Shown: positions 1 through 7,666, numbered from the stretch's first letter. The stretch is DNA of 64,000 nt from an uncultured Mediterraneibacter sp. (GCF_934309415.1 NZ_CAKRDI010000002.1:1-64000), one strand, 5' to 3'. The notes: generated by a model not told the origin, from the sequence alone. Numbers and translations: made by a program.

Positions 1-368
1 TCAAGTACGCAATCAGCAAAATCACTGTAGTTGATAAATTCCGGTACTGTATCTGTTTCAAGTTTATCAAGCCATGTGCAAACAGATTTGATTGCCATAC
101 CATTAGTCCACTTCTGTGAAGTGTTGCCGGAAATAGTACGGTTAAAGAAAATCTTTCTACCTTTCTGATTACCTTCCAAGATGCTGCACTGTGCGGAAAA
201 CATCAGCTTGTCACCTTTCTTTGTTGGTTTGATCTCCATTTTATCAAAACTTACGTCATAATCCCCATCAGGTACATCCTCAAACTGTGAATCGTCTGCT
301 TCCTGAACCTCTTTCTGTAATGCGTTAAGATCAACCTGTTCATCGAATGCACTAAAATCTACTGCCAT
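1..368 (-). CDS. DUF669-family phage protein (partial, 3' end outside window)
   Basis: Open from an ATG at 368 to the window edge, about 122 codons with no stop, so the C-terminus lies outside. The N-terminal part reads MAVDFSAFDEQVDLNALQ and is followed by a PDGDYDVSFDKMEIKPTKKG segment. This fits the DUF669 proteins found in replication modules of Gram-positive phages, which may bind single-stranded DNA; that role is inferred. An AAGAAAGG ribosome site precedes the ATG. It is the last gene of the leftward early operon seen here, downstream of the AAA ATPase, an order common in Clostridia phages. Confidence 0.7.
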   Translation of the reverse strand, partial: MAVDFSAFDEQVDLNALQKEVQEADDSQFEDVPDGDYDVSFDKMEIKPTKKGDKLMFSAQCSILEGNQKGRKIFFNRTISGNTSQKWTNGMAIKSVCTWLDKLETDTVPEFINYSDFADCVL

Positions 369-391
369 AATTTTTCACCATTTAACCTTTC

Positions 392-538
392 TTAAAATAA
401 ATTTATGATTATAATTGCTATGATACAAGCAATACAAACCCTTGTATAATTATCTCTATTTTCCTGAATCCTGTCACCCACTGAACCGAATCCAAAGAAT
501 ACTGCCATAACTGCAAGAAAAATATTTAGTGCAATCAT
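392..538 (-). CDS. Small two-helix membrane protein of the prophage
   Basis: A 48-residue ORF whose ATG overlaps the TGA of the upstream ATPase gene (ATGA overlap), which suggests translational coupling. Two hydrophobic stretches (about residues 2-19 and 34-48) flank a charged loop (GDRIQENRDNYTR), so a small membrane hairpin is likely. No family is recognised and the function is unknown. Support is the overlap, the spacing to the next gene and plausible codon use. Confidence 0.5.
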   Translation of the reverse strand: MIALNIFLAVMAVFFGFGSVGDRIQENRDNYTRVCIACIIAIIIINLF

Positions 539-1824
539 GATCTTGTTCTTCTTCGTCTTTGACCTCTAACGTGCTGTTCAGGTGGGTTCATAGCACCGTC
601 TAAAGGTTCAGCCGGGGTCTGTGCGTCAGCAGGTACAGGGTTGTTTTCCTGTGCAAGTCTTTTGATTCCTGCATTAAATTCTTCTCTTGTGATTACCTTC
701 ATAACCTCAACACCATCAACGATCAGGTCAACCGTATCACCCTTATGCTTCATCACATAGTTATCATCAGCAGGAACATAGAAATATGCATCTGCGTCCA
801 GTGTGACAGATTCAGAATCAGTGTTCGTTGTACCGTCCTGAACAGGTTCAGACTTTTCAGCATTTCTTTCCTTACGTGTTCTTCTTGGTGGTTTCTGTAA
901 ATCCGGTTTCGGTACTTTATCGGCAACATCCATTGCTTCATCAAACGGTACTTCTTCCTGTCCCGGAAAAGCCTGATCAATAGCCTTGTCAACTTCATCC
1001 ATGTGATCAGCAATCTTCTGTTCATTTTCTGCCTGAACTTCTGCTCTACTCTTGCGTGTTCTTCCAGTCTTTTCTTCCGGTGCAGTAGTTGGTGTTGCAG
1101 GTTCAGCTTTTTTACCTCTTGTTCTTCTGCCTTTACTGTCAGGTTTTTCAAGATTAGATGCAACCGCCTGATCAGCAGCATTCATTTCATCATCTGATTT
1201 GTAATCACCAAGTTCATAATAATTTCTGATCTTATCAACAACATAATTCAGATCATTGTCAATAGCGTATGTGGTGAACATTCCAAGCGGTGATTTTACT
1301 GTATCTTTTCCGCTATTCTGTGTATAGAAATAATACTTTGCTTCATTTACTCCGGTTCTGAGTACAACGGTAAACAGTCCTTCAATTGTGATCTTCTCAC
1401 GCAACAGTTTGCCAATCAGCTTAACGGTTGTAAGACCGTTATCTAAAGTTTCCAAATGGGTCATATAAACGACTACAACATCATCAGGTAAGTCTTTGCA
1501 ACAGTCAATGATTTCAAAGTAGTTCGCACCAAAATCATTGTACTTGTCCCACCCGGTTTCTTTGATACGGTTCATGTACGGTACTGCAAGAATGTACTGG
1601 AAGTCATCAACCACCAACAGCTTCTTACCTGTTGCACACTGTTCTTTCATGTACTTCACAATTTTTCTTGCATCTGTTTCATTGTTCAGCATTTCAAAGT
1701 GATTCTTGAACGGTAACGGTTTACCTACTGGATTGATAACAGCTGTTGTTGCCGGGTCACAATTTCTAAGGCTTGTACTTTTACCTGTACCGGATTCACC
1801 CATAATTAAAACTTTCTGTGCCAT
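535..1824 (-). CDS. Phage AAA_24-type ATP-binding protein with basic C-terminal tail
   Basis: A 429-residue protein with a RecA/AAA-like NTPase core: Walker A GESGTGKST at residues 9-17 and Walker B VVDDF near 71-75. A conserved N-terminal region (about 1-220) matches the AAA_24 type of phage nucleotide-binding protein placed next to DUF669 and helicase genes. The last 200 residues are low-complexity, acidic and Pro-rich, with recurring basic motifs (GRRTRGKK, GRTRKSR, PRRTRKER, RRRRTRS) that could bind nucleic acid. An AAAGGAG site precedes the ATG. A role in phage replication or recombination is inferred from family and context. Confidence 0.8.
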   Translation of the reverse strand: MAQKVLIMGESGTGKSTSLRNCDPATTAVINPVGKPLPFKNHFEMLNNETDARKIVKYMKEQCATGKKLLVVDDFQYILAVPYMNRIKETGWDKYNDFGANYFEIIDCCKDLPDDVVVVYMTHLETLDNGLTTVKLIGKLLREKITIEGLFTVVLRTGVNEAKYYFYTQNSGKDTVKSPLGMFTTYAIDNDLNYVVDKIRNYYELGDYKSDDEMNAADQAVASNLEKPDSKGRRTRGKKAEPATPTTAPEEKTGRTRKSRAEVQAENEQKIADHMDEVDKAIDQAFPGQEEVPFDEAMDVADKVPKPDLQKPPRRTRKERNAEKSEPVQDGTTNTDSESVTLDADAYFYVPADDNYVMKHKGDTVDLIVDGVEVMKVITREEFNAGIKRLAQENNPVPADAQTPAEPLDGAMNPPEQHVRGQRRRRTRS

Positions 1825-1826
1825 GT

Positions 1827-2003
1827 TTATTTATCTCCTTTCTTGAATAAGCCCATTAACTTAGTGAAAAGATTGCTTTTCTCTTTCATTGCTTTCTGCT
1901 GTGACACTTTCAAAATCTGTCTGTTCTGAAAATGTTCAGCGGTTGCAACACTGTTTCTGTAACTTCTGTGACTTCTCTGTTTGTGTTTCTTTGCACTACT
2001 CAT
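1827..2003 (-). CDS. Short basic prophage protein, function unknown
   Basis: The start chosen is the ATG at 2003 (MSSAKKHKQRSHRS), which has a GTGAGG site nine bases upstream; a longer in-frame version would start inside the previous gene. It overlaps the end of the coiled-coil gene by eight bases and stops two bases before the ATPase gene. The 58 residues are strongly basic and end in LFTKLMGLFKKGDK, a possible amphipathic helix. No family is recognised. Confidence 0.5.
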   Translation of the reverse strand: MSSAKKHKQRSHRSYRNSVATAEHFQNRQILKVSQQKAMKEKSNLFTKLMGLFKKGDK

Positions 2004-2331
2004 TGATTTCATCCTCACTTTCTTTGATAACAACCTGTAATCTTGTATTATTATGCAGTGGTGTAACCTCTACTGTATAACCGTTTGCCAACAGGATTCC
2101 TACTAAATCCTGATATGCTGCTGTGATTCTTGTACCTTCGATTTCAATACAACCGCACAATCTTGACATTTCATTGAAAAAGTCATCATTTGCAGCATCA
2201 ACAACACTATGCATATCATTCAGCATATATTTCAGTTCATCACGCTCGTCTTTCAAATGTCTATTTTCTTCTTTCAGCTTTGCAACTTCTGCTTCAAGAA
2301 CTTCTTCATAACTGTTTTTATTCTTCTTCAT
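1996..2331 (-). CDS. Coiled-coil prophage protein, function unknown
   Basis: A 111-residue protein from the ATG at 2331 (MKKNKNSYEEVLEAEVAKLK), preceded by GGAAGG; an in-frame GTG at 2340 is less likely. Residues 8-40 form a heptad-like Glu/Lys/Leu coiled coil, followed by a small globular part with the segment LCGCIEIEGTRITAAYQDL. It overlaps the 3' end of the HD gene by 14 bases, as in compact phage operons. No family is recognised. Confidence 0.6.
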   Translation of the reverse strand: MKKNKNSYEEVLEAEVAKLKEENRHLKDERDELKYMLNDMHSVVDAANDDFFNEMSRLCGCIEIEGTRITAAYQDLVGILLANGYTVEVTPLHNNTRLQVVIKESEDEINE

Positions 2332-3007
2332 TATTTTCACCTTCCTCTTTTACTTCATCGGTTGTTTCTTCCGACTTCACCTGATCATTGAATCTGTCAA
2401 GTTTTCCGACCTCAAGAAACTGTGCTGACCAAAAATCTGCAAAATGAATGATAACCTGCAATGGTTCTTCATGACCTTTCAGATCATACGCAAGACTTCC
2501 ATAAGCACCATCATGATAGAAAATAGCGTGTTCTTCTTCCTCTGTCAGATCAATGTAACGTGCTGCCAGTTCAACCGATCTTAAAGGGTGGTCAATGCGG
2601 CACAAATCAGAACTGATCTTGTACGGTTTACTTTCTGATCTCTTATACTTCTGTTCAGGATTTTTTTTGGTCGGTCTACCATCCTGCACCATGTTTTCAA
2701 CATAATAAGGACTTCCATAACGTCCACACTTACCAAGGTCGTGTAATGCTGATGTAATGATCACGCTGCTGTGAATCTTGTTATATGCTTCACTTCCAAG
2801 CAGTGTAAGACCGATCTTTTCAGCGTACTGCATGACGTTAACTGTATGCTCTAACAGTCCACCATCTTTACAGCAGTGATTTCCACCGGATGCAGGGGCA
2901 TCATAAAAACCAAGTTCTTCGATGAAGTCAAGTAAATCTTCTATACCCTCACGACCTGTTGCCATCAGGCAACCTTTGAAATACTCAATCTGTTTTTCTC
3001 TTGTCAT
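2318..3007 (-). CDS. HD-domain protein of the prophage
   Basis: A 229-residue protein from the ATG at 3007 (MTREKQIEYFKG), which follows AAGGAG at good spacing; upstream in-frame codons lack a ribosome site. Metal-binding HD motifs are visible: H in LLEHTVNV, HD in ALHDLGKCGRYG, a later H in RIDHPLRS and HD in FYHDGAYG. These mark an HD-superfamily phosphohydrolase. The substrate is unknown; a nucleotide or cyclic nucleotide is possible. It sits in the early operon two bases after the VRR-NUC gene. The C-terminus is acidic (EEGENNEEE). Confidence 0.75.
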   Translation of the reverse strand: MTREKQIEYFKGCLMATGREGIEDLLDFIEELGFYDAPASGGNHCCKDGGLLEHTVNVMQYAEKIGLTLLGSEAYNKIHSSVIITSALHDLGKCGRYGSPYYVENMVQDGRPTKKNPEQKYKRSESKPYKISSDLCRIDHPLRSVELAARYIDLTEEEEHAIFYHDGAYGSLAYDLKGHEEPLQVIIHFADFWSAQFLEVGKLDRFNDQVKSEETTDEVKEEGENNEEE

Positions 3008-3009
3008 TG

Positions 3010-3375
3010 TTAAATCTCCTTTTCTTCTAACTTTATTTTCCACCGCTTCTGTTCTTCAATATTGGAAAGATACCAAGCGTTAGATTTTGTTTTGTGTTCA
3101 TTGAACCATTTGAACTTTTCAAAGTCCTTTGGGAAAAGTAAAATCCCATATCCACCGGATTCTCTTATTTTCCTTAAATTTCTAAGCTGTAGTAATGACG
3201 GTTCACCATCTGGTGCTTTTACTTCAACCCCTAAAAAACAACCATCTGAACTTACCAGTAAATCAGGAATACCGCTTTTTGTGTAAGCTGCACCACCCCA
3301 GTATTTGAGCCACCAACAACCATATTCCTCAAGGTATTTTTTAACCCGGTTTTCAAAATTCTTTTCTGCTGCCAC
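3010..3375 (-). CDS. VRR-NUC domain nuclease of the prophage
   Basis: A PD-(D/E)XK-type VRR-NUC nuclease of about 121 residues. Visible motifs are an N-terminal Glu helix (ENRVKKYLEEYG), SGIPDLLV with the catalytic Asp, and GVEVKAPDGEPSLLQ with the E-x-K pair and a following Gln. These enzymes are thought to process branched DNA in phage replication. The GTG at 3375 follows AGGTGG at five bases and is preferred over an in-frame GTG at 3384. It lies between the SNF2 helicase and HD genes, as in other phage replication modules. Confidence 0.85.
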   Translation of the reverse strand: MAAEKNFENRVKKYLEEYGCWWLKYWGGAAYTKSGIPDLLVSSDGCFLGVEVKAPDGEPSLLQLRNLRKIRESGGYGILLFPKDFEKFKWFNEHKTKSNAWYLSNIEEQKRWKIKLEEKEI

Positions 3376-3412
3376 ATTAACCACCTAATTTCAGTATCAT
3401 AAGTCCAACCAT

Positions 3413-3604
3413 TTAATCACCTAAACAAATCATTCCCGGTATCATTAAAATCACACCTATTACAATTTCTTTCATGTGAGCTGTCACCGGTTCATATATA
3501 TGCATTTCAACAGCATAATCAGATGCACCGACCGCACCAACAATTAAGAAAAATCCAATAATTGCCATAATTCCGAATACCTTATCAAGTATTGAACAAT
3601 TCAT
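3413..3604 (-). CDS. Small membrane protein of the prophage
   Basis: 63 residues with two hydrophobic segments (about 8-27 and 47-60, VIGVILMIPGMICLG) separated by a polar loop. The ATG overlaps the last 20 bases of the helicase gene and uses AAAGGAA within it as a ribosome site, which suggests coupling. The family is not recognised and the function is unknown. Confidence 0.55.
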   Translation of the reverse strand: MNCSILDKVFGIMAIIGFFLIVGAVGASDYAVEMHIYEPVTAHMKEIVIGVILMIPGMICLGD

Positions 3605-4937
3605 CAGTTAGTTCCTTTCCTTCCTGCAATGCTGCAAGATTCCTTTCTTCAAAACTTCCCTTTACCAGTAGGTAATAGTAGAAACATGGTCTGTTCTGAC
3701 CGATTCTGTGTATACGTTTCTTTGATTGTTCCCAAAGATCACAAGACCCTTTTCCAAGTGGCAACGTAAAGTACACAATCTTATTTGCTTTCTGATAGTT
3801 ACCACCCATTGCCCCTGCTTGGTACTGAACAAATGTGACACTGTTATCTACACATTCATATGCATGCATTGAACGTCCTGAACCATTTACAAAACTGACT
3901 TCCCTGTTGAGTGATTCACATATTTTTCTAAGTCTTGTCAGTTCTTCATTGAAGTTATAAAACACAATCAACCGATCTTCCGTTGATTCCAGTAAGTCCC
4001 TGAATGCTTCCAGTTTTTCCTTATGCCATTGACCGCACAGTTGTCTGCAATATAATGTTTTGGTCAGGCTATTATCACCGATCAACTCAACCCTTGGTGT
4101 CACATCTTCACCTTCAAAATCTGAATCATCTTTGAATCTGACTAAGTTCCTTGTATCAAGTTCCAAGTAACTGTGTTTAATGAAAAACTTATATTCATTT
4201 GTGATCTTCAAGAAAATTTTCTGTTCAGTCTGTTCAGGCAGTTCAATCACTTCTTCTGTTTTCATGAATACTGCACCAAACTGTGTAAGTCTTTTCTTCA
4301 AATGCTCAACGTGCTTATATCCTGTGATTACTTCTTTCTTGTACCCATCACCGTTTTCAATCCATTCCGTCTGAACATAGGAAGCATAAAAGGCTTTCTT
4401 GTTAATGTCCCAACCTAACAACTTAAGCTGTGACCACAACCGTTCATACTTTCCTGCCGTTGGTGTACCTGACAGCAAGATCACGCTTTCCGGTTGTAAC
4501 TTCAATATGAATTTTGACCGTTTAGCGTTTTCATTACATATAAGGCTTGATTCATCAAGTAACAATGTAAAGTCGGTTATATGGGCTATATACTTACGTC
4601 TGAATACCAAATCATAATTGATTACACCGACAATCTGAATGTTCTGATCATACAGGTCTTTGGTTTCAACCAGTGTACGGAAGTTCACACCTTCACTTTT
4701 CTTGGTCAAGTCCATAACCCTGTATTCAGGGTAATACGTTTTCATGTGATCAACCCAATCATCAATTTTTGATTTTTGGCATATAATCAAATTTACAGTA
4801 TTGTTCAGCAGATACATTTTTTCAGCACCTACAAAAGTTTTACCAAGTCCCATATCTAAGTAATAAGCGCACCTGTTTTTATCATCAGTCAGGTTCAGCA
4901 CTTCTTCCTGATGGGGCATGAATTGAAGATCATTCAT
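3585..4937 (-). CDS. SNF2-type DEAD/DEAH helicase of the prophage
   Basis: A 450-residue superfamily 2 helicase in the SNF2 branch. Motif I is DMGLGKTFVG (about 28-37), motif II is LLLDESS, motif III is LLSGTPTAGKYERLWSQL, and motif VI is KRIHRIGQNRPC near 405. SNF2 helicases beside VRR-NUC nucleases are typical of phage replication modules. The start overlaps the upstream stop in a TAATGA arrangement. The role, remodelling or unwinding DNA during phage replication, is inferred from the family. Confidence 0.9.
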   Translation of the reverse strand: MNDLQFMPHQEEVLNLTDDKNRCAYYLDMGLGKTFVGAEKMYLLNNTVNLIICQKSKIDDWVDHMKTYYPEYRVMDLTKKSEGVNFRTLVETKDLYDQNIQIVGVINYDLVFRRKYIAHITDFTLLLDESSLICNENAKRSKFILKLQPESVILLSGTPTAGKYERLWSQLKLLGWDINKKAFYASYVQTEWIENGDGYKKEVITGYKHVEHLKKRLTQFGAVFMKTEEVIELPEQTEQKIFLKITNEYKFFIKHSYLELDTRNLVRFKDDSDFEGEDVTPRVELIGDNSLTKTLYCRQLCGQWHKEKLEAFRDLLESTEDRLIVFYNFNEELTRLRKICESLNREVSFVNGSGRSMHAYECVDNSVTFVQYQAGAMGGNYQKANKIVYFTLPLGKGSCDLWEQSKKRIHRIGQNRPCFYYYLLVKGSFEERNLAALQEGKELTDELFNT

Positions 4938-5629
4938 TATTCATCAGAGTCCTTTGGTGCTTCACCTGAAAGGTCAATCTGTAATCTTGCGACCTCAACT
5001 GCTGCTCTGTAAACTAATGCATACTTAGAATCACCATGTGTCTGTGTGACCTTTTCAAGAAATTTATCAATCTTACCAAGGAAGCAACCACACTTGACAG
5101 TAATTTCATTGTCTTTATCTCTAAAGAATGTTGTGAAATCGTCCCGGCTACCAATAGCACCGATCACTAACACATGACTTGCAGAAAAGACCTTGGCATC
5201 ACCGCAAACCTTGGCATCACCGCAAACCTTGGCATTGCCCCAAACCTTGGCATTGCCCCAAACCTTGGCATCACCGCAAACCTTGGCATCACCGCAAACC
5301 TTGGCATTGCCCCAAACCTCGGCATCACCGCAAACCTTGGCATTGCCCCAAACCTCGGCATCACCGCAAACCTTGGCATCACCGCAAACCTTGGCATTGC
5401 CCCAAACCTTGGCATTGCCCCAAACCTTGGCATCACCGCAAACCTTGGCATCACCGCAAACCCAAGCCTTTCCTTCATGGGAAAGATTTTCTTCTTTCTC
5501 AATCCAACCGCCAAGATCACCAATTTTGACAAGACCAAATTCTGCTACCGCTCTGATTCTGTGAAGTGTAGCTGTTCTAAAAAATAAACTTATTGTCTTG
5601 GTTTCTCCTGTAAATTCAAATTTTTTCAT
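4937..5629 (-). CDS. Hexapeptide-repeat beta-helix protein encoded by an 18-bp repeat array
   Basis: About 230 residues from the ATG at 5629, with GAAAGTGAGG upstream; an in-frame GTG at 5644 is less likely. The N-terminal region (about 1-50) contains GDLGGWIEKEENLSHEG. The centre is about 15 six-residue units of two types, VCGDAK and VWGNAK, followed by FSASHVLVIGAIGSR and a C-terminal domain. V-x-G-[DN]-A-x repeats are known from YdcK-like and phage proteins and predict a left-handed beta-helix. The function is unknown. Because units are 18 bp, changes in copy number keep the frame. Confidence 0.75.
   Translation of the reverse strand: MKKFEFTGETKTISLFFRTATLHRIRAVAEFGLVKIGDLGGWIEKEENLSHEGKAWVCGDAKVCGDAKVWGNAKVWGNAKVCGDAKVCGDAEVWGNAKVCGDAEVWGNAKVCGDAKVCGDAKVWGNAKVWGNAKVCGDAKVCGDAKVFSASHVLVIGAIGSRDDFTTFFRDKDNEITVKCGCFLGKIDKFLEKVTQTHGDSKYALVYRAAVEVARLQIDLSGEAPKDSDE
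5190..5459. repeat. Tandem array of fifteen 18-bp units inside a CDS
   Basis: Fifteen contiguous 18-bp units alternate between two types differing at a few bases (read on the + strand, ...CATCACCGCAA and ...CATTGCCCCAA). Calling them C and W after the residue encoded, the order is C C W W C C W C W C C W W C C. Units 8 and 10 carry CTCGG in place of CTTGG (Lys to Glu). The low divergence suggests recent expansion by slippage or unequal recombination. Confidence 0.95.
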
Positions 5630-5647
5630 ATTATTAAACCTCACTTT

Positions 5648-6067
5648 CTATACTGTAATTCCTTCGATCTCTGCAAAACGTCTTGCGTTGATGAAGTACA
5701 CCCATCTGTTATCAGATGTATGAATACCGTAACCCCAAGGGAAAACCCCTTGCTGTAAACCCTTACGAACTGTGTTGTGGTTCATTTGTAACAGCTTTGC
5801 AGCCTTTTCCACATCTAATCGGGGAATTACCCCATTTCTTAATTCAGCAGTTGGAAGTACAACCACCTGTTCATCAGATTTTGAAAAGTAATCTGATTCA
5901 AGTCCAAGTGCTACTGCAATAGCACTCTGAACATCTTCTGACGGTATCTGTTTACCTGAAAGGTACTGACTGACAGACCCTTTACTTTTTCCAGTCATAC
6001 CGCACACCTGACGCTGATTCAGGTGTAATTCTTGCATAGCCTGTTTTAACTTTTCACTGAATGTCAT
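5648..6067 (-). CDS. Prophage regulator with XRE HTH and a second excisionase-like HTH
   Basis: 139 residues. Residues 4-60 form an XRE-type HTH (LNQRQVCGMTGKSKGSVSQYL). The C-terminal half (about 80-135) reads IPRLDVEKAAKLLQMNHNTVRKGL followed by a WVYFINARRF segment, which resembles the HTH_17/MerR-like fold used by excisionases. The two-domain layout fits a Cro-like or excision-linked regulator. AAAGGAG precedes the ATG. A perfect palindrome lies 21 bases upstream in the gap to the next gene. Confidence 0.7.
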   Translation of the reverse strand: MTFSEKLKQAMQELHLNQRQVCGMTGKSKGSVSQYLSGKQIPSEDVQSAIAVALGLESDYFSKSDEQVVVLPTAELRNGVIPRLDVEKAAKLLQMNHNTVRKGLQQGVFPWGYGIHTSDNRWVYFINARRFAEIEGITV

Positions 6068-6087
6068 CTTGTTTCACTCCTTTGTTG

Positions 6088-6104
6088 GTAGATAATTTAT
6101 CTAC
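6088..6104. promoter_or_regulatory. Palindromic operator GTAGATAATTTATCTAC
   Basis: A perfect 17-bp palindrome (8-bp arms around a central T) between two leftward regulator genes, just upstream of the 5648-6067 gene. The half-site GTAGAT/ATCTAC recurs at 7789-7807 and near 7826 beside the repressor promoters. This makes it a likely operator for the prophage repressor or its Cro counterpart. Confidence 0.65.
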
Positions 6105-6107
6105 TTT

Positions 6108-6311
6108 TTAGGCAAAAAAAATCTTGTTTGCTTCTTCATTCGTCAACTTCAAAAGTTCTTTCAACACTTTAATTTCAGACGCTTTGAACTCTGTTTCATT
6201 GTTGACTTTCTTCATCAATCCATAATAAGTCAAACCGCATTTTTCAGCTAAGAACTGTAACTTATAACCGGATTCATCAATTTTCTGTCTTAACAGTGTT
6301 GTGTTTGTCAT
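6108..6311 (-). CDS. Small XRE/Cro-type HTH protein (prophage)
   Basis: A 67-residue single-domain HTH protein: KLQFLAEKCGLTYYGLMKKV is the helix-turn-helix and the C-terminal helices (ASEIKVLKELLKLTNEEANKIF) complete the fold. It resembles the small Cro-like and DUF739-type regulators of Firmicutes phages. Its ATG overlaps the upstream stop by one base, so the two genes are probably co-translated. Its DNA target is not known. Confidence 0.7.
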   Translation of the reverse strand: MTNTTLLRQKIDESGYKLQFLAEKCGLTYYGLMKKVNNETEFKASEIKVLKELLKLTNEEANKIFFA

Positions 6312-6520
6312 TAGTTCTCACCACCTTCTGTTGTTGGGAATGGGCTTTTATTGTACTGTCTGTGTATTCTGATCATGACTCTATCACCGGGTAACTCTTT
6401 ACGTTCCACAATAGTATATGCCTGTTTCTTGGCTTCAATAGTAGCAATGTACTTATCCAGTTCTGTGACAGACGCAAATTCAAGCATCAGATCAATACAA
6501 CCTGCAACTACTTTCTTCAT
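6311..6520 (-). CDS. Short prophage protein of unknown function
   Basis: 69 residues, with AGAAAGGAAGG upstream of the ATG and a one-base overlap with the following HTH gene. It contains a helical segment (SVTELDKYIATIEAKKQAY) and a beta-rich part (PGDRVMIRIHRQY). No family is recognised. As the first gene of this part of the leftward operon it is probably controlled by the region at 6521-6900. Confidence 0.55.
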   Translation of the reverse strand: MKKVVAGCIDLMLEFASVTELDKYIATIEAKKQAYTIVERKELPGDRVMIRIHRQYNKSPFPTTEGGEN

Positions 6521-6619
6521 TTTTGCAACCTTCCTTTCTGATTAGCAGCCCTTTTATAAATGTTGCCTGTTATGGGGTGGTTTTATTTTTCAGAGAATCA
6601 CACACCAAGAAACCCTTAT

Positions 6620-6640
6620 CAGATTTCACACTAAAATCTG
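6620..6640. promoter_or_regulatory. Inverted repeat CAGATTT-N7-AAATCTG
   Basis: An inverted repeat with seven-base arms, 100 bases upstream of the 6520 gene start. It closely resembles the inverted repeat at 6696-6714 (shared CAG-TTTCACA-TAAAA-CTG pattern). A pair of operators for an early regulator is a reasonable reading. Confidence 0.4.
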
Positions 6641-6695
6641 TAAACTTGCTGTCCTGCTATAGAATTTTTATAGCGTGTTTCTATGAACCGCTGAA

Positions 6696-6714
6696 CAGTT
6701 TCACATTAAAACTG
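6696..6714. promoter_or_regulatory. Inverted repeat CAGTTTCACATTAAAACTG
   Basis: The second copy of the motif at 6620-6640, in the same orientation and 76 bases away. Conservation of both arms and spacer suggests a protein-binding site rather than a chance hairpin. Confidence 0.4.
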
Positions 6715-6844
6715 AACAAAACCTGTTAACCATCACATAACAGACAACACTTATAAAAGAACTGCTATCTTATTTTTGACCTACCATCATCAGTACCGGG
6801 TGGTCATTTCCGGCAGACGGTCATTGCTGACCGTTTCGGCTTAG

Positions 6845-6873
6845 TTGAAATATTTTTCACGATATGATAAAAT
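6845..6873 (+). promoter_or_regulatory. Rightward sigma-A-like promoter TTGAAA-N17-TAAAAT
   Basis: The -35 TTGAAA (6845-6850) and -10 TAAAAT (6868-6873) are 17 bases apart. No plus-strand gene follows, so any transcript from about 6881 would be non-coding and antisense to leftward early transcripts. Confidence 0.45.
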
Positions 6874-7257
6874 ATTTTCATGCTAAAGGCATAGAAGGGA
6901 GTGTGGTTTCATTGACCAACCTTTTGACTTTGCCTGCTCTCTTAAGATAGGGTCGCACTCGTGGTCCCACAACACGTAAAACTGGGTTAAGGTGTAGATT
7001 ACTAATGCGGCGTTATGTGGTTGCACCACGTTTAAAAACGCTTCAGTCGGTATCTGGTCTCCTACCGCACCGTATTAAGTTCTCCTTATCATTTGTCAGC
7101 GATTAGGCATGTTGCAGAACCAAAACTGCAAAAGTGGCAAAGTATTTCATAGAAACACAAGGCATCATCTCGTGTGGTGAAAACCTGCAAAATACATAGA
7201 GTAAACAAATTTGGCAAAGTGCTGGTGGGAATGATGCTCCTATCAGTATTTTTGTTT

Positions 7258-7473
7258 CTATACATCTTCCGGTACAAACGTATCAACTGACACATCCAGA
7301 GCTTTGCATATTGTAAAATACTCTTCTACGCTCATTCTCCTCTTGCCGTTTAAGGTAAGACTCAACAGATTCATCGGAATACCTGTCAGCCTTGACAAAT
7401 ATGAATATTTAACACCATGCTGATCTAAGTATTCCTTTATTTTTAATCCAACCGTATTAATCACCCCCCCCAT
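7258..7473 (-). CDS. Small XRE-family HTH regulator (prophage)
   Basis: 71 residues from the ATG at 7473 (MGGVINTVGLKIKEYLDQ); an in-frame GTG three codons later is an alternative. The open frame continues upstream but that part looks unlike the family. The HTH is KYSYLSRLTGIPMNLLSLTL, followed by MSVEEYFTICKALDVSVDTF, a standard one-domain XRE fold. It is the first leftward gene after the strong promoter at 7814-7842, the position of a cro-type early regulator. Confidence 0.7.
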   Translation of the reverse strand: MGGVINTVGLKIKEYLDQHGVKYSYLSRLTGIPMNLLSLTLNGKRRMSVEEYFTICKALDVSVDTFVPEDV

Positions 7474-7666
7474 TTTGATTTTTCCAATTATCATTTCATT
7501 CTTCAGCAACAAAGTACTGTGTCCTCTCGCTCGTTGATTCTTCCGTTTAACTGCTTCTTGTTTAAGGAGTAAAGTCACTATCGGCTAGTGCTGAAATGTT
7601 TTCTTCAATTAGTACAAATCACTTTGCTTTCTTGTCCTACAGTTCCTACTTTCTTCAACTGTTTTG

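Larger units (their letters stand above)
6521..7257. other. Long non-coding stretch of the prophage immunity region
   Basis: No convincing gene is seen on either strand over 737 bases. It holds two similar inverted repeats (6620-6640 and 6696-6714), a small hairpin ACGGTCA-TTGC-TGACCGT at 6817-6834, a rightward promoter-like sequence at 6845-6873, and a downstream segment to about 7090 with short self-complementary stretches such as CGTG...CACG and GTGG...CCAC. It may encode a regulatory RNA or act as an intercistronic control region. Confidence 0.6.

Noticed and set aside
5190..5459. CRISPR-like array
   Set aside because: The units are contiguous with no variable spacers, lie in a coding frame, and no cas gene is nearby.
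5174..5587. Several long ORFs in other frames across the 18-bp array
   Set aside because: They are a by-product of the repeat, which keeps several frames open. Only the leftward frame has a ribosome site, flanking domains and operon context.
6523..6729. 68-codon rightward ORF
   Set aside because: It lies in the control region over two inverted repeats, has no ribosome site, and its composition is unlike the phage genes.
6889..7075. Stop-to-stop leftward frame of about 60 codons
   Set aside because: A stop codon immediately precedes it, no start codon fits the nearby AAGGAG, and no family is recognised.
6881..7090. tRNA or known riboswitch
   Set aside because: No T-loop GTTCGA-type sequence, CCA-proximal stem or recognisable riboswitch core was found.
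7089..7295. 68-codon leftward ORF after the small XRE gene
   Set aside because: It overlaps the XRE gene in another frame, lacks a ribosome site and shows no recognisable domain.
7474..7578. N-terminal extension of the small XRE regulator
   Set aside because: The extra 35 residues are basic and unlike the family, and the domain begins at the ATG at 7473.
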